A DNA stretch of 64,000 bases. It comes from Splendidivirga corallicola. GTDB taxonomy: Bacteria > Bacteroidota > Bacteroidia > Cytophagales > Cyclobacteriaceae. Location: the NCBI GenBank assembly GCA_030442035.1, contig JAUJEA010000002.1, positions 682,001 to 746,000 on the forward strand, read 5' to 3'. Under the pieces are notes generated by a model. That model was not told where the DNA came from, ran no database searches, and worked only from the letters and a program-made list of their open reading frames with translations. The translations under genes and the position numbers were made by a program. Shown piece by piece: positions 26,026 to 35,467 of the stretch (its first letter is position 1; the number at the start of each line of letters is the position of its first letter).

Positions 26026-27699
26026 TTATTGAGCCTCTTCCTCTTCTTTCAGCACTCTTCTGAGTATTTTGCCAACGTTTGACTTAGGAAGTTCCTTTCT
26101 AAATTCCACATATTTAGGCACTTTATAGCCTGTCATATTCTCCTTACAAAACTCAATTAGCTCCTCTTCCTCTAAGCTCTCATCTTTTTTCACCACATAC
26201 ACTTTTACAACTTCCGTGGATCTTTCATCCGGGACTCCAATAGCTCCGACTTCCAGCACTTTTGGATGTGAGCTCACTACATTTTCAACCTCATTAGGGT
26301 ATACATTAAAGCCTGACACACAGATCATTTCTTTTTTTCTATCTACGATCTTAATAAATCCGTCCTCATCGATTACCCCCATATCACCGGTTCTTATCCA
26401 ATCTACCAGAAAAACCTTTTGTGTTTCGTCCGGGCGTTCCCAGTAACCCTTCATAATTTGAGGTCCACGTGCACATATTTCACCTACTTCTCCTACTTCC
26501 ACAACCTGGTCATCGTCATCAATCAATTTAATTTCAGTACTTGGTAATGGAAGTCCAATTGTACCCAATCTTTCGGAATCGTCGATAGGATTGCAGGACA
26601 GAACCGGAGAAGTTTCTGTCAATCCATATCCTTCTGCAAGGGCTGTACCGGTAACTTTTTTCCACTCAAGGGCCACCGCATCCTGAACAGCCATCCCACC
26701 TCCAACGGCGATCTTCAGTGAAGCGAAATTCACATTCTTAAATTCCTCCTGATTTAAGAGGCCGTTGAATAAAGTATTCACACCGGTTAATACTGTGAAG
26801 GGATATTTCTTTAAATCCTTGATAAAGGCTTTCATATCCCTGGGATTGGTGATCAATATATTTTTCGCACCGATTTTCAGCATAGCCAAGCAATTCACGG
26901 TAAGCGCAAAAATATGGTAAAGCGGAAGTGCCGTGATCACAGTCTCCTCCTTTTCTCTTAGTTTTGGGATCATCCAACCAGAGATCTGTTCCATATTGGC
27001 TATGATATTTCGGTGAGTTAACATAGCACCCTTTGCGACTCCTGTTGTTCCACCTGTATATTGTAAAAATGCAATGTCCTCACCATGCAATGACGGACGA
27101 TCGTAAGTCGCTTTTTTTCCAGCTTTTAAAACACTTTTAAATCTAAGAGCATCAGGTAAATGATAAGGAGGCACCATTTTTTTGACCTTCTTAACCACAA
27201 AATTTACTAATGGCCCTTTCAACCCCTTGAGCATATCGCCAATTTCCGTAATGATAACTGTAGAAATGTCAGTTTTATCAAGAATCTTTTCAAGATTATT
27301 TGCAAAGTTTGCCAGTATTATCAGCACCTTAGCTCCGGAATCTTTGAACTGATGCTCCATTTCTCTCGAAGTATACAATGGATTGGTATTGACCACAGTC
27401 ATACCCGCACGCAAAGCGCCAAACATAGCAATTGGATATTGTAACAAATTAGGCATTTGAATAGCCACACGATCACCTTTTTGCAAACCAACAACTTTTT
27501 GTAAATAAGCAGCAAAATGCTCACTTAAGGTATCCAGTTGATTGAATGTCAATGCTGTGCCCATGTTCTCATAGGCAACCATGTCGCCATATTTTGTAGA
27601 ACATTCTTCAAACAGTTCCAAAATTGAGGCATAGTTATCAGGATTGATTTCTCTGGGTACTCCGGTAGGGTAATGATTAAACCACGAATAATTATCCAT
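26026..27699 (-). CDS. fadD: Long-chain acyl-CoA ligase
   Basis: Activates fatty acids with ATP and CoA. A 557-residue ANL enzyme of standard FadD length. Visible motifs: P-loop YTGGTTGVAKGAMLTH (214-229), GYGLTETSP (about 355-363), the FadD signature around GWIRTGD-equivalent DWIRTGDMG (about 444-452), and the catalytic Lys near the C-terminus in PKSNVGKILRR (about 540-550). ATG start at 27699. A near-consensus -7 box (TATCTTTA on the minus strand, about 27720-27713) lies just upstream. It stands alone; a perfect terminator follows. Confidence 0.93.
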   Translation of the reverse strand: MDNYSWFNHYPTGVPREINPDNYASILELFEECSTKYGDMVAYENMGTALTFNQLDTLSEHFAAYLQKVVGLQKGDRVAIQMPNLLQYPIAMFGALRAGMTVVNTNPLYTSREMEHQFKDSGAKVLIILANFANNLEKILDKTDISTVIITEIGDMLKGLKGPLVNFVVKKVKKMVPPYHLPDALRFKSVLKAGKKATYDRPSLHGEDIAFLQYTGGTTGVAKGAMLTHRNIIANMEQISGWMIPKLREKEETVITALPLYHIFALTVNCLAMLKIGAKNILITNPRDMKAFIKDLKKYPFTVLTGVNTLFNGLLNQEEFKNVNFASLKIAVGGGMAVQDAVALEWKKVTGTALAEGYGLTETSPVLSCNPIDDSERLGTIGLPLPSTEIKLIDDDDQVVEVGEVGEICARGPQIMKGYWERPDETQKVFLVDWIRTGDMGVIDEDGFIKIVDRKKEMICVSGFNVYPNEVENVVSSHPKVLEVGAIGVPDERSTEVVKVYVVKKDESLEEEELIEFCKENMTGYKVPKYVEFRKELPKSNVGKILRRVLKEEEEAQ

Positions 27700-28205
27700 A
27701 TCAAAAATCAGGGTAAAGATAAACTGAAGAGATAGATCTCATCATAAAGTAATTAGAGCAAATTAATTGATTTAAAAGAATGGAACAAAAAAATAATCCG
27801 AATATATCGGAAGAAAGATAACCAACTGAAAATATCGATGCAAAAGGTTATTGGTATTGTGTTGAAGTGCTTAAATGTTGAGGTGCTTAAGTTGAAAAAT
27901 GTCTTAATCTATCAAAAAGGGGACTTATTTGAATAGAAGCTATTCATTATATGCTGCAGACCGGTAAGTGCCTGGTATAAGAAAATAACAATCAGCAGGT
28001 AAATTTTGTGATCTCTTTCTGAAAAGTATTGATAATAACCACCTAAATAGTTGCATTAGGCTTTAAATTTAACACTCATTCCCAGGCAATCACCATTTTG
28101 GATTGATCTCCCGATTTTCCGCTTGATCCACAATGGTATTCAAGCCATAAAAGCAAAAAAGAGGAACCGAAGCGGAACCCCTTTTAAATAAACAACATAA
28201 ACCCA
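27700..28205. other. Gene-free region with a short tandem repeat
   Basis: No gene is supported here. At 27861-27890 two imperfect copies of GTTGAAGTGCTTAA occur in tandem (the second reads GTTGAGGTGCTTAA), followed by a partial GTTGAA. The stretch 28170-28195 repeats GGAACC twice. Nothing else is recognisable. Confidence 0.4.
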
Positions 28206-28212
28206 AAAAAAG

Positions 28213-28336
28213 CTGTAGGGGAAGGATTCGAACCTTCAAGGAGCAGTTAGCTACACACAAGCTCTATATGTAGTTTGTCCAAAATTCTCCACCCCCGAGA
28301 CAGGAGGGCATGTCTGCCAATTTCATCACCCTACAG
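28213..28336 (-). tRNA. Unusual tRNA-like gene: Leu-type D-arm, GUC anticodon, 54-nt variable region
   Basis: On the minus strand TGTAGGG (28335-28329) pairs with CCCTACA (28220-28214), a 7-bp acceptor stem that can extend to 8. The D-arm (ATG, AAATTGGCAGA, CAT) resembles that of class II tRNA-Leu. The anticodon stem CCCTC/GGGGG closes a 7-nt loop CTGTCTC, which puts GUC (Asp) at the anticodon. The T-arm GAAGG-TTCGAAT-CCTTC is canonical. Between anticodon stem and T-stem lie about 54 nt, far longer than the class II norm of up to about 24, with an outer GGAG/CTCC and an inner CTACATA/TGTGTAG stem. Discriminator G; no encoded CCA. A T-run follows. It could be a diverged functional tRNA, a tRNA-derived RNA or a decaying gene; all core helices are intact. 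Confidence 0.7.
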
Positions 28337-28463
28337 TGTTTGTTTTAAATTGACAATTCAAAATTAATAAAAGCGTAAAAAAATTAAAATATTTTTAATA
28401 AATTTACATAAAATTTACATTTCATTTACACAAACAACTTTATTATTAATAAATCAACAAAAT

Positions 28464-28943
28464 ATGACGTCTAAAATCGGCAAAAATTATGAAATTGATA
28501 AAGTAGATCTTAAGATTCTTTCTTTACTCATGGATGATGCAAAGATTCCCTATACTGAAATAGCCAAAAAGGTCTATGTATCAGGCGGTACCGTGCACGT
28601 AAGGATGAAAAAATTGGAAGAAATGGGAGTCGTGAGAGGCACAACACTTAAAATGGATTATTCCAAAATGGGAGTAGACATCACTGCCTTTATGGGTGTA
28701 TACCTTGAAAAAAGTTCTTTATATGACCAGGTCACTCAGGCTTTAAAAACTATTCCTGAAATAGTGAAAATCCATTATACCACCGGCAACTACAGTATTT
28801 TTTTAAAAATCCATTGCCGCGACACGAAACATCTTCGGGAAGTATTGCATGATAAAATTCAAAAGGTAGAGGGGATTGAAAGAACCGAGACGTTCATCTC
28901 ATTGGAAGAGACGCTGAACAGACACATCGATTTGGGAGTATAA
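28464..28943 (+). CDS. Lrp/AsnC family transcriptional regulator
   Basis: A 159-residue feast/famine regulator. The N-terminal winged helix-turn-helix (about residues 9-60) has KILSLLMDDAKIPYTEIAKK and VSGGTVHVRMKKLEEMGVV; the C-terminal RAM ligand-binding domain (about 72-150) includes AFMGVYLEKSSLYDQV and TTGNYSIFLKIHCRDTKHL. Such proteins sense amino acids and control transport and metabolism genes. ATG start at 28464. It lies between the odd tRNA (divergent) and the suf operon, with 230 nt before sufB, so it is probably a separate unit. Confidence 0.93.
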   Translation: MTSKIGKNYEIDKVDLKILSLLMDDAKIPYTEIAKKVYVSGGTVHVRMKKLEEMGVVRGTTLKMDYSKMGVDITAFMGVYLEKSSLYDQVTQALKTIPEIVKIHYTTGNYSIFLKIHCRDTKHLREVLHDKIQKVEGIERTETFISLEETLNRHIDLGV

Positions 28944-29130
28944 TTTCCAAAAGACAGAACCAATATTCCATAAATTGCGTATAGTCTATTCTTATTGTTA
29001 TTTAGAATAATTAAAAATAAGATTAACAAAATATTGAACTATTTATTGCTTCAATATAACTATACAAATAATTCGAGCGTATTTTCGTTCAAAAGGTCTT
29101 CAAATGAACATTTAAAAAGAATTAATGTTG

Positions 29131-29138
29131 TAAATTTG
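29131..29138 (+). promoter_or_regulatory. Candidate -7 promoter element of the suf operon
   Basis: TAAATTTG matches the Bacteroidota -7 consensus TAnnTTTG exactly, 37 nt upstream of the sufB ATG. No clear TTG lies at the expected -33 distance. I saw no obvious dyad for an Fe-S-sensing repressor nearby. Confidence 0.5.
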
Positions 29139-29175
29139 GGACGCTTGAAAATCGGTATAAATCTATCATAGGATT

Positions 29176-30621
29176 ATGAGCAAAGACACCCAGATTCTAG
29201 AGGAATTTACCTCATCTGAATATAAATATGGCTTCGAATCTAACATTGAAGCCGACTCGGCTCCTAAGGGGCTGAATGAGGACATTGTGAGGTTTATTTC
29301 TCATAAAAAAGAAGAACCTGAATGGATGTTGGAATGGAGACTTAAGGCGTACAGGCATTGGTTGACCTTAGAAGAACCAAAATGGCCTAATGTCACCTAT
29401 CCGGAAATAAATTACCAGGACATTATATACTATTCTGCTCCAAAGCAAAAAGTAGCTCCGAAAAGCCTTGATGAGGTAGATCCTGAACTTAGGGCCACTT
29501 TTGAAAAGCTAGGAATATCCTTGCAGGAACAAAAGAGGTTGACAGGTGTGGCTGTTGATGCAGTATTGGACAGTGTTTCCGTGGCCACTACATTTAAGGA
29601 TAAGCTGGCAGAACTTGGTATTATTTTCTGCTCATTTAGTGAAGCTGTTAAAGAACACCCGGAACTGGTTAAAAAATACATAGGTTCAGTTGTACCTGTA
29701 AATGACAATTATTTTTCGGCCCTCAATTCGGCTGTATTTTCCGATGGTTCTTTCTGCTACATTCCTAAAGGTGTGAGATGTCCTATGGAACTATCAACTT
29801 ATTTCAGGATAAATGCTGCCAATACGGGTCAGTTTGAAAGAACACTTATCATCGCCGATGAAGGATCATATGTAAGCTACCTGGAAGGATGTACTGCTCC
29901 GATGAGGGATGAAAACCAACTGCATGCTGCGGTCGTAGAGATCTACGCCGCCAAAGATGCTGAGGTAAAATATTCTACTGTTCAAAATTGGTATCCTGGT
30001 GATAAAGATGGCAAAGGTGGCATTTACAACTTCGTGACGAAAAGAGGTATTTGCGCAGGGGATCATTCAAAAATTTCCTGGACACAGGTTGAAACCGGTT
30101 CTGCTATTACCTGGAAATATCCAAGCTGTATATTAAAAGGTGATCATTCAGTGGGAGAGTTTTACTCCGTTGCCGTGACTAATAATATGCAACAAGCGGA
30201 CACTGGCACTAAGATGGTTCACATCGGTAAGAACACCAAAAGCAGGATCGTTTCCAAAGGTGTTTCTGCCGGAAAAAGTCAGAATAGTTACAGGGGACTC
30301 GTAAAAGTTTTCAAAAGAGCGGAAAATGCACGTAATCATTCCCAGTGCGATTCATTGCTAATGGGAGACCGTTGTGGAGCTCATACTTTTCCATATATTG
30401 AGTCGGAAAACAGCACAGCTCAAATAGAACATGAGGCAACCACTTCAAAAATTGGAGAGGATCAAATATTTTATTGTACACAAAGAGGGATAGATGAGGA
30501 AAGTGCTGTGGCGCTCATTGTGAATGGTTATTGTAAAGAAGTATTGAATCAACTACCTATGGAATTTGCGGTTGAAGCGCAAAAACTACTTGCCTTAACA
30601 TTGGAAGGAAGTGTTGGTTGA
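29176..30621 (+). CDS. sufB: Fe-S cluster assembly scaffold SufB
   Basis: Core of the SufBC2D scaffold that builds Fe-S clusters in the cytoplasm. 481 residues, the usual size. Recognised by the SufB-type N-terminus ([40 protein letters not shown]) and by the right-handed beta-helix half, with the conserved EGCTAP (about 236-241) and the C-terminal [23 protein letters not shown] (about 416-438), which contains the cluster-assembly Cys and His region. First gene of sufBCDSET; sufC follows 70 nt later. Confidence 0.97.
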   Translation: MSKDTQILEEFTSSEYKYGFESNIEADSAPKGLNEDIVRFISHKKEEPEWMLEWRLKAYRHWLTLEEPKWPNVTYPEINYQDIIYYSAPKQKVAPKSLDEVDPELRATFEKLGISLQEQKRLTGVAVDAVLDSVSVATTFKDKLAELGIIFCSFSEAVKEHPELVKKYIGSVVPVNDNYFSALNSAVFSDGSFCYIPKGVRCPMELSTYFRINAANTGQFERTLIIADEGSYVSYLEGCTAPMRDENQLHAAVVEIYAAKDAEVKYSTVQNWYPGDKDGKGGIYNFVTKRGICAGDHSKISWTQVETGSAITWKYPSCILKGDHSVGEFYSVAVTNNMQQADTGTKMVHIGKNTKSRIVSKGVSAGKSQNSYRGLVKVFKRAENARNHSQCDSLLMGDRCGAHTFPYIESENSTAQIEHEATTSKIGEDQIFYCTQRGIDEESAVALIVNGYCKEVLNQLPMEFAVEAQKLLALTLEGSVG

Positions 30622-30691
30622 CATACTCATCAATATCTCAAAACAATATTCTGTTTTATTATCGATCTTAATTTTTAAATCATAAAATACA

Positions 30692-31453
30692 ATGCTTAGC
30701 ATTAAAAATTTGCATGCATCCATAGATGACAAGGAAATACTTAGAGGAATTGACCTGGAAGTGAAAGCGGGTGAGGTCCACGCGATTATGGGACCAAACG
30801 GATCAGGCAAGAGCACTTTGGCCTCCGTTTTGGCAGGAAGAGAAGATTATGAGGTAACGCAAGGAAGTATTGATTTTTTAGGAAATGATCTTCTGGATCT
30901 GGGTGCTGAGGAGAGAGCCAGGGAAGGTTTGTTTTTGGCATTTCAATATCCTGTGGAAATACCTGGCGTTAGTTCTACCAATTTCCTTAAAACGGCAGTA
31001 AATCAGATAAGAGAGCACAGAGGACAGGAACCGCTTGATGCAGTTTCATTTCTTACATTGATCAAGGAAAAAATGAAGCTGGTGGAAATGGATCAGTCTT
31101 TATTAAGTAGATCTTTGAATGAAGGATTTTCGGGAGGAGAGAAGAAAAGAAATGAAATTTTCCAAATGGCTGTGTTAGAGCCTAAATTAGCCATTCTTGA
31201 TGAAACTGATTCAGGCCTCGACATAGATGCTTTAAGAATTGTAGCCAATGGAGTAAATCAATTGAAGAATAGTGACAATGCAACCGTTGTTGTAACACAC
31301 TATCAAAGATTGCTTGATTATATAGTCCCTGATTTTGTTCATGTATTGTTCAATGGAAGAATTGTGAAGTCAGGAACAAAGGAATTAGCACTTGAGTTGG
31401 AGGAGAAAGGTTATGATTGGATCAAAGAAGAGGTCAATGAGGCCACTGCTTAA
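30692..31453 (+). CDS. sufC: Fe-S cluster assembly ATPase SufC
   Basis: ABC-type ATPase that drives conformational change in the SufBCD scaffold; it is soluble, not a transporter. 253 residues. Walker [10 protein letters not shown] (34-42), the SufC-variant signature FSGGEKKR (about 148-155) and Walker [13 protein letters not shown] (about 168-179) are all intact. ATG start at 30692. A terminator-like hairpin separates it from sufD (31483-31514). Confidence 0.97.
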   Translation: MLSIKNLHASIDDKEILRGIDLEVKAGEVHAIMGPNGSGKSTLASVLAGREDYEVTQGSIDFLGNDLLDLGAEERAREGLFLAFQYPVEIPGVSSTNFLKTAVNQIREHRGQEPLDAVSFLTLIKEKMKLVEMDQSLLSRSLNEGFSGGEKKRNEIFQMAVLEPKLAILDETDSGLDIDALRIVANGVNQLKNSDNATVVVTHYQRLLDYIVPDFVHVLFNGRIVKSGTKELALELEEKGYDWIKEEVNEATA

Positions 31454-31482
31454 TCATTCCAATTAAAGTTATTGTTCTGTTG

Positions 31483-31514
31483 CCAACTGATAAAATTAAT
31501 CGGTTGGTTTTTTT
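31483..31514 (+). terminator. Terminator-like hairpin between sufC and sufD
   Basis: CCAACTGAT (31483-31491) pairs with ATCGGTTGG (31499-31507) over a 7-nt loop, with one G-U pair, followed at once by seven T residues. It has all parts of an intrinsic terminator, yet lies inside an operon whose next gene is 36 nt further on. Confidence 0.7.
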
Positions 31515-31550
31515 CTAATAATTCATCAATTATAGTTATCAGTGAGCGCT

Positions 31551-32888
31551 ATGAGTAATGCAATTAAAGCAGATCTAAAGCAAAATATACTCAACAACTT
31601 CAAAAGTTTCGAAGCAGAGCTTAACGGACAGAGTCGATCAGAAGTACATCAGCTCCGAAGAAAGGCTTTGGATAGCTTTGAATCGGTAGGATTTCCCGGA
31701 GTAAAGAATGAGGAATATAAATACACACCTATCACAAAATCCCTTGGTAAAGAATTCGACTTTAACAATATATCCAAAAGCGGAACTATTGAAAGCAAAA
31801 AAGTCAATGATTTCTTAATCAAGGATCTGGACGCCTACAACATTGTCATCATCAATGGTCAATTCTCGAAGGAATACTCAAATGTTTCATCGGTTGATCC
31901 TAAATTGAGCATCCAATCACTGGCTGAGGCTTTTGCCGAACAACAGGCCCTGCTTAGCACACACTTCGCCAAATATGCTAATAGTGAATCTGATACTTTT
32001 ACTGCATTAAATACAGCTTTTTCCAAGGAAGGGGTTTTCATCAATGTAGATAGTAATTACATCGTAGATAAACCTATTGCCATTTATTTTATATCGGATG
32101 CGGATCGGGAAAAAGTAATTGCCCAACCAAGGAATCTCATTCTGGTTGGAAAAAACAGTGAGGTAGAAATTATTGAGTCCTTTTATACAATTGGCGCTGA
32201 AACGAGTTTTACCAATGTAGTTTCAGAGATCGTGGTTGGGGAAAATGCTCATGTTCACTACGCCAAGATCGGGCTTGAAAATGATAAGGCTCATCATATT
32301 GGCAATACACAAGTTTATCAAGCCGCCAACTCCGTATTTAACGCTACTACCGCTACATTAGAGGGAGGTATGGTAAGAAACAATATGAATATTGTGTTGG
32401 ACGCCGAAGGTTGTGAAGCCAACATGTATGGTCTGTATCTTTTGAACGGCAAGCAACATGTGGACAATCATACGATGGTTGATCATAGGAAACCAAACTC
32501 ATTCAGCAATGAACTTTACAAGGGCATTATGAATGAAAAGTCCACTGGAGTATTTAACGGAAAGATATTTGTGAGGCAGGATGCTCAGAAGACTAATGCT
32601 TTCCAGTCGAACAAAAACATATTGTTGTCGGACGATGCCACCATCAATACCAAGCCTCAATTAGAGATTTGGGCTGATGACGTGAAATGCTCACACGGAG
32701 CGACCACGGGACAACTGGATGAGGAGCAACTATTTTATCTAAGGGCAAGAGGGCTAAGCAAGGAAAGCGCCAGAGCTATGTTGTTATATGCATTCGCACA
32801 CGAGGCAATTGAAAAGGTAAAATCAGATGCTGTTAGGGATTATCTTGACAAGTTAATAAAAGAAAGACTCAACAAAAATTTTCAATAA
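31551..32888 (+). CDS. sufD: Fe-S cluster assembly protein SufD
   Basis: Second scaffold subunit, paralogous to SufB. 445 residues from the ATG at 31551; a GTG at 31542 would add three residues and cannot be excluded. The beta-helix domain is evident, with ILVGKNSEVEIIESFYTIG (about 198-216), YGLYLLNGKQHVDNHT (about 294-309) and the C-terminal SDDATINTKPQLEIWADDVKCSHGATTGQLDE (about 362-393), where the conserved Cys-Ser-His is implicated in cluster building. sufS begins 6 nt after its stop. Confidence 0.96.
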   Translation: MSNAIKADLKQNILNNFKSFEAELNGQSRSEVHQLRRKALDSFESVGFPGVKNEEYKYTPITKSLGKEFDFNNISKSGTIESKKVNDFLIKDLDAYNIVIINGQFSKEYSNVSSVDPKLSIQSLAEAFAEQQALLSTHFAKYANSESDTFTALNTAFSKEGVFINVDSNYIVDKPIAIYFISDADREKVIAQPRNLILVGKNSEVEIIESFYTIGAETSFTNVVSEIVVGENAHVHYAKIGLENDKAHHIGNTQVYQAANSVFNATTATLEGGMVRNNMNIVLDAEGCEANMYGLYLLNGKQHVDNHTMVDHRKPNSFSNELYKGIMNEKSTGVFNGKIFVRQDAQKTNAFQSNKNILLSDDATINTKPQLEIWADDVKCSHGATTGQLDEEQLFYLRARGLSKESARAMLLYAFAHEAIEKVKSDAVRDYLDKLIKERLNKNFQ

Positions 32889-32894
32889 GAGGAC

Positions 32895-34154
32895 ATGCGC
32901 ACATCAAATCAAGAAATACTGGATCGGAACAGAGTCAAATTGAATATTGAAGAAATCAGAAAAGAGTTCCCAATCCTTGATCAGGAAGTGCATGGCAAAC
33001 CTTTGGTATATTTTGACAATGCTGCCACTACACAAAAACCAAGAAGTGTAATTCAGGCGCTTACGCAATATTATACTGGTTATAATGCTAATATTCACAG
33101 AGGCATTCACACATTGGCAGAGAAAGCAACCACGGCTTTTGAAGCAACAAGAGAAGCTGTGAGAGATTTTCTTAACGCTGCTGAGGTAGAAGAGGTCATT
33201 TTCACACATGGCACTACGGAAGGGATCAACCTGGTTGCGTCCTCTTATGGTAAAGAAAATATCAAAGAGGGTGATGAGATCATCATTTCGGCTATGGAAC
33301 ATCACTCCAATATTGTTCCATGGCAAATTTTGTGTCAGGAAAAAGGTGCTCATCTCAAAGTTATTCCTGTTAATGAAGCTGGAGAAATAATTTTCGAGGA
33401 GTACGAAAAGCTCCTAAATGAAAAGACAAAAATAGTTTCCATTGTACATGTATCCAATACACTCGGAACAATTAATCCCATCAAAGAGGTAATACAAAAA
33501 GCCCATGATGCAGGTGCGGTGGTTTTAATAGACGGCGCACAGGCATCTTCGCATTTGGAGCTTGATGTTCAGGACCTTGATTGTGATTTTTATGTTTTTT
33601 CTATGCATAAACTTTATGGACCAACAGGTTCTGGTATATTATATGGTAAAAGAGCACTCCTTGAAAAAATGCCCCCCTATAAAGGTGGGGGTGAAATGAT
33701 TAAGGAGGTCACCTTCGAAAAAACTACCTACAACGATATTCCCTACAAATTTGAAGCAGGGACACCTAATATCGCAGATGTTGTAGCCATAAAAAGCGCT
33801 TTGGATTTTGTACAAGAGTTGGGTAAAGAGAATATTGCCGAACATGAAAATAAATTGTTGGCATATGCAAATCAGAAACTCTCTCAGATTCCAGGATTAA
33901 AATTTATAGGGACAGCCAAGGAAAAAGTCAGTGTAATTTCTTTTGTAATGGAAGGATTACATCATTTTGATATCGGGCAAATGCTTGATGCCAGAGGGGT
34001 TGCGGTAAGAACCGGCCATCACTGTACTCAACCACTTATGCAGGTTTATGGTATAGAAGGTACTGTGAGAGCATCTTTTTCAGTTTACAATACCAAACAA
34101 GAAATAGATATTATGGTCGAAGGGCTTGAAAAAGTTGTGAAAATTATAAAGTAA
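32895..34154 (+). CDS. sufS: Cysteine desulfurase SufS
   Basis: PLP enzyme that takes sulphur from cysteine as a persulfide for Fe-S assembly. 419 residues, group II type. PLP-lysine K239 is in SMHKLYGPTGSG, the PLP-contacting MEHHSN is at 134-139, and the active-site persulfide Cys377 lies in RTGHHCTQP, the short-loop arrangement typical of SufS. ATG at 32895. sufE begins one base after its stop codon, consistent with their joint action. Confidence 0.97.
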   Translation: MRTSNQEILDRNRVKLNIEEIRKEFPILDQEVHGKPLVYFDNAATTQKPRSVIQALTQYYTGYNANIHRGIHTLAEKATTAFEATREAVRDFLNAAEVEEVIFTHGTTEGINLVASSYGKENIKEGDEIIISAMEHHSNIVPWQILCQEKGAHLKVIPVNEAGEIIFEEYEKLLNEKTKIVSIVHVSNTLGTINPIKEVIQKAHDAGAVVLIDGAQASSHLELDVQDLDCDFYVFSMHKLYGPTGSGILYGKRALLEKMPPYKGGGEMIKEVTFEKTTYNDIPYKFEAGTPNIADVVAIKSALDFVQELGKENIAEHENKLLAYANQKLSQIPGLKFIGTAKEKVSVISFVMEGLHHFDIGQMLDARGVAVRTGHHCTQPLMQVYGIEGTVRASFSVYNTKQEIDIMVEGLEKVVKIIK

Positions 34155-34155
34155 T

Positions 34156-34599
34156 ATGGAAAAAGGTTCTATCAATGAAATACAGGATCAAATTATTGAT
34201 GAATTTTCACTGCTCGATGGAGATATGGAAATGGCCAATATTTATTTGATGGAACTTGGTCAAAAACTACCGGAACTTGACGAAGCACATAAAATTGATG
34301 ACAACCTGGTAAAGGGATGTCAATCTAAAGTTTGGCTAAAAACCCATTTTGATGACGGCCGTATTATTTATCAGGCAGATAGCAATACTGCTATTACCAA
34401 AGGCTTGGTAAGCCTGCTAGTCAGGATATTGTCTGATCAGCAAGCAGAAGATATTATCAATGCGGATCTTTATTTTATCGATAAAATTGGTATGAATCGT
34501 TTTATCGGCACACAAAGATCCAATGGTTTTGGGGCTATGATCAAACAAATGAAATTGTTTGCCGTGGCTTACAACACTAAAATGAAAAATCAAACCTAG
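34156..34599 (+). CDS. sufE: Cysteine desulfuration protein SufE
   Basis: Accepts the persulfide sulphur from SufS and passes it to SufB. 147 residues, standard length. The acceptor Cys55 is in VKGCQSKVWL, the family hallmark, and the N-terminal EIQDQIIDEFSLLD matches SufE. The gene is packed one base after sufS and 9 nt before sufT; a good purine-rich ribosome site (GGGAGG) lies just before the next gene. Confidence 0.96.
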   Translation: MEKGSINEIQDQIIDEFSLLDGDMEMANIYLMELGQKLPELDEAHKIDDNLVKGCQSKVWLKTHFDDGRIIYQADSNTAITKGLVSLLVRILSDQQAEDIINADLYFIDKIGMNRFIGTQRSNGFGAMIKQMKLFAVAYNTKMKNQT

Positions 34600-34608
34600 G
34601 GAGGAAAA

Positions 34609-34959
34609 ATGGAAGAGGACAAGAAAAAAGAGGCATTAGAAAAACAAGAAGAATCAGAAACATTACGAGATAAGGTTCTGAATGTCATTAAGTCCGTATA
34701 TGATCCCGAAATTCCTGTTGACATCTATGAGTTGGGCCTGATCTATGAAGTTAATGTTTATCCGGTAAACAATGTTTATATCCTTATGACTCTTACTTCA
34801 CCCGCATGTCCAGCTGCAGAGGAAATACCAGTGGAGGTAGAAACCAAAGTAGGAAATATCGAAGGTGTAAATGATGTCAAGGTTGAATTAACTTTTGACC
34901 CACCCTATTCTCAGGATATGATGTCCGAAGCGGCCAAGCTGGAGCTTGGTTTCTTATAG
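34609..34959 (+). CDS. sufT: SUF system protein SufT (MIP18/DUF59 family)
   Basis: A 116-residue MIP18-family protein assisting Fe-S maturation or cluster transfer. After a Lys/Glu-rich helical start (1-25), the core begins LNVIKSVYDPEIPVDIYELGLIYEV (about 25-49), with the conserved DPE, and TLTSPACPAAEEIP (about 64-77) with the conserved Cys of this family. GGGAGGAAAA directly upstream is an unusually good Shine-Dalgarno for this phylum and supports the ATG at 34609. Confidence 0.94.
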   Translation: MEEDKKKEALEKQEESETLRDKVLNVIKSVYDPEIPVDIYELGLIYEVNVYPVNNVYILMTLTSPACPAAEEIPVEVETKVGNIEGVNDVKVELTFDPPYSQDMMSEAAKLELGFL

Positions 34960-34994
34960 TATTAAATGAATGTGTAATCTAAAAAAATAAAAAT

Positions 34995-35411
34995 ATGTAT
35001 CCGGAAGAATTAGTTGCCCCTATGCGAGAAGATCTCACCTCGGCTGGATTTCAGGAGTTTAAAACCGCGAACGAGGTAGAGAGTCATTTGACCGAACATC
35101 AAGGAACTTCATTGATGGTTATCAATTCTGTCTGTGGTTGCGCTGCAGGAGCTGCCAGACCAGGGATTAAACTGGCCTTGTCTAACAGTGAAAAGAGACC
35201 TGATAATCTGACAACTGTGTTTGCCGGTGTGGATAGAGAGGCAGTAGACAAAGCAAGGCAATATACAGCTCCTTATCCTCCTTCATCACCATCCATCGCA
35301 TTATTCAAAGATGGAGAATTAATCCATTTTGTTGAAAGACACCATATTGAGGGAAGATCTGCTGAGATGATTGCAAATCATATGATCCAGGTTTTTGAAG
35401 AATATTGCTAA
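34995..35411 (+). CDS. Bacilliredoxin (BrxA/BrxB, YphP/YqiW family)
   Basis: A 138-residue thioredoxin-fold protein with the CGC redox motif (Cys47-Gly-Cys49 in SVCGCAAGAARPG). Bacilliredoxins remove bacillithiol from mixed disulfides. The full family pattern is present: MYPEELVAPMREDLTSAGF at the start and PPSSPSIALFKDGELIHFVERH (about 94-115). Placed 35 nt after sufT, it closes the suf operon, a common arrangement in Bacteroidota that suggests protection of Suf cysteines or use of bacillithiol. A long perfect hairpin follows. Confidence 0.93.
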   Translation: MYPEELVAPMREDLTSAGFQEFKTANEVESHLTEHQGTSLMVINSVCGCAAGAARPGIKLALSNSEKRPDNLTTVFAGVDREAVDKARQYTAPYPPSSPSIALFKDGELIHFVERHHIEGRSAEMIANHMIQVFEEYC

Positions 35412-35426
35412 GAATTTTGAATTGGT

Positions 35427-35467
35427 AATTTTGAGTTTTGAATTAAATAAATTCAAAACTCAAAATT
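35427..35467. terminator. Perfect 18-bp hairpin ending the suf operon
   Basis: AATTTTGAGTTTTGAATT (35427-35444) pairs perfectly with AATTCAAAACTCAAAATT (35450-35467) over a 5-nt loop. It lies 15 nt after the bacilliredoxin stop and probably terminates the suf transcript. It is AT-rich and lacks a proper T-tract, so it may instead be a small palindromic repeat. Confidence 0.6.

Noticed and set aside
26738-26977. Small minus-strand frame inside the acyl-CoA ligase gene.
   Set aside because: It is an alternative reading frame of a strongly supported gene with intact catalytic motifs.
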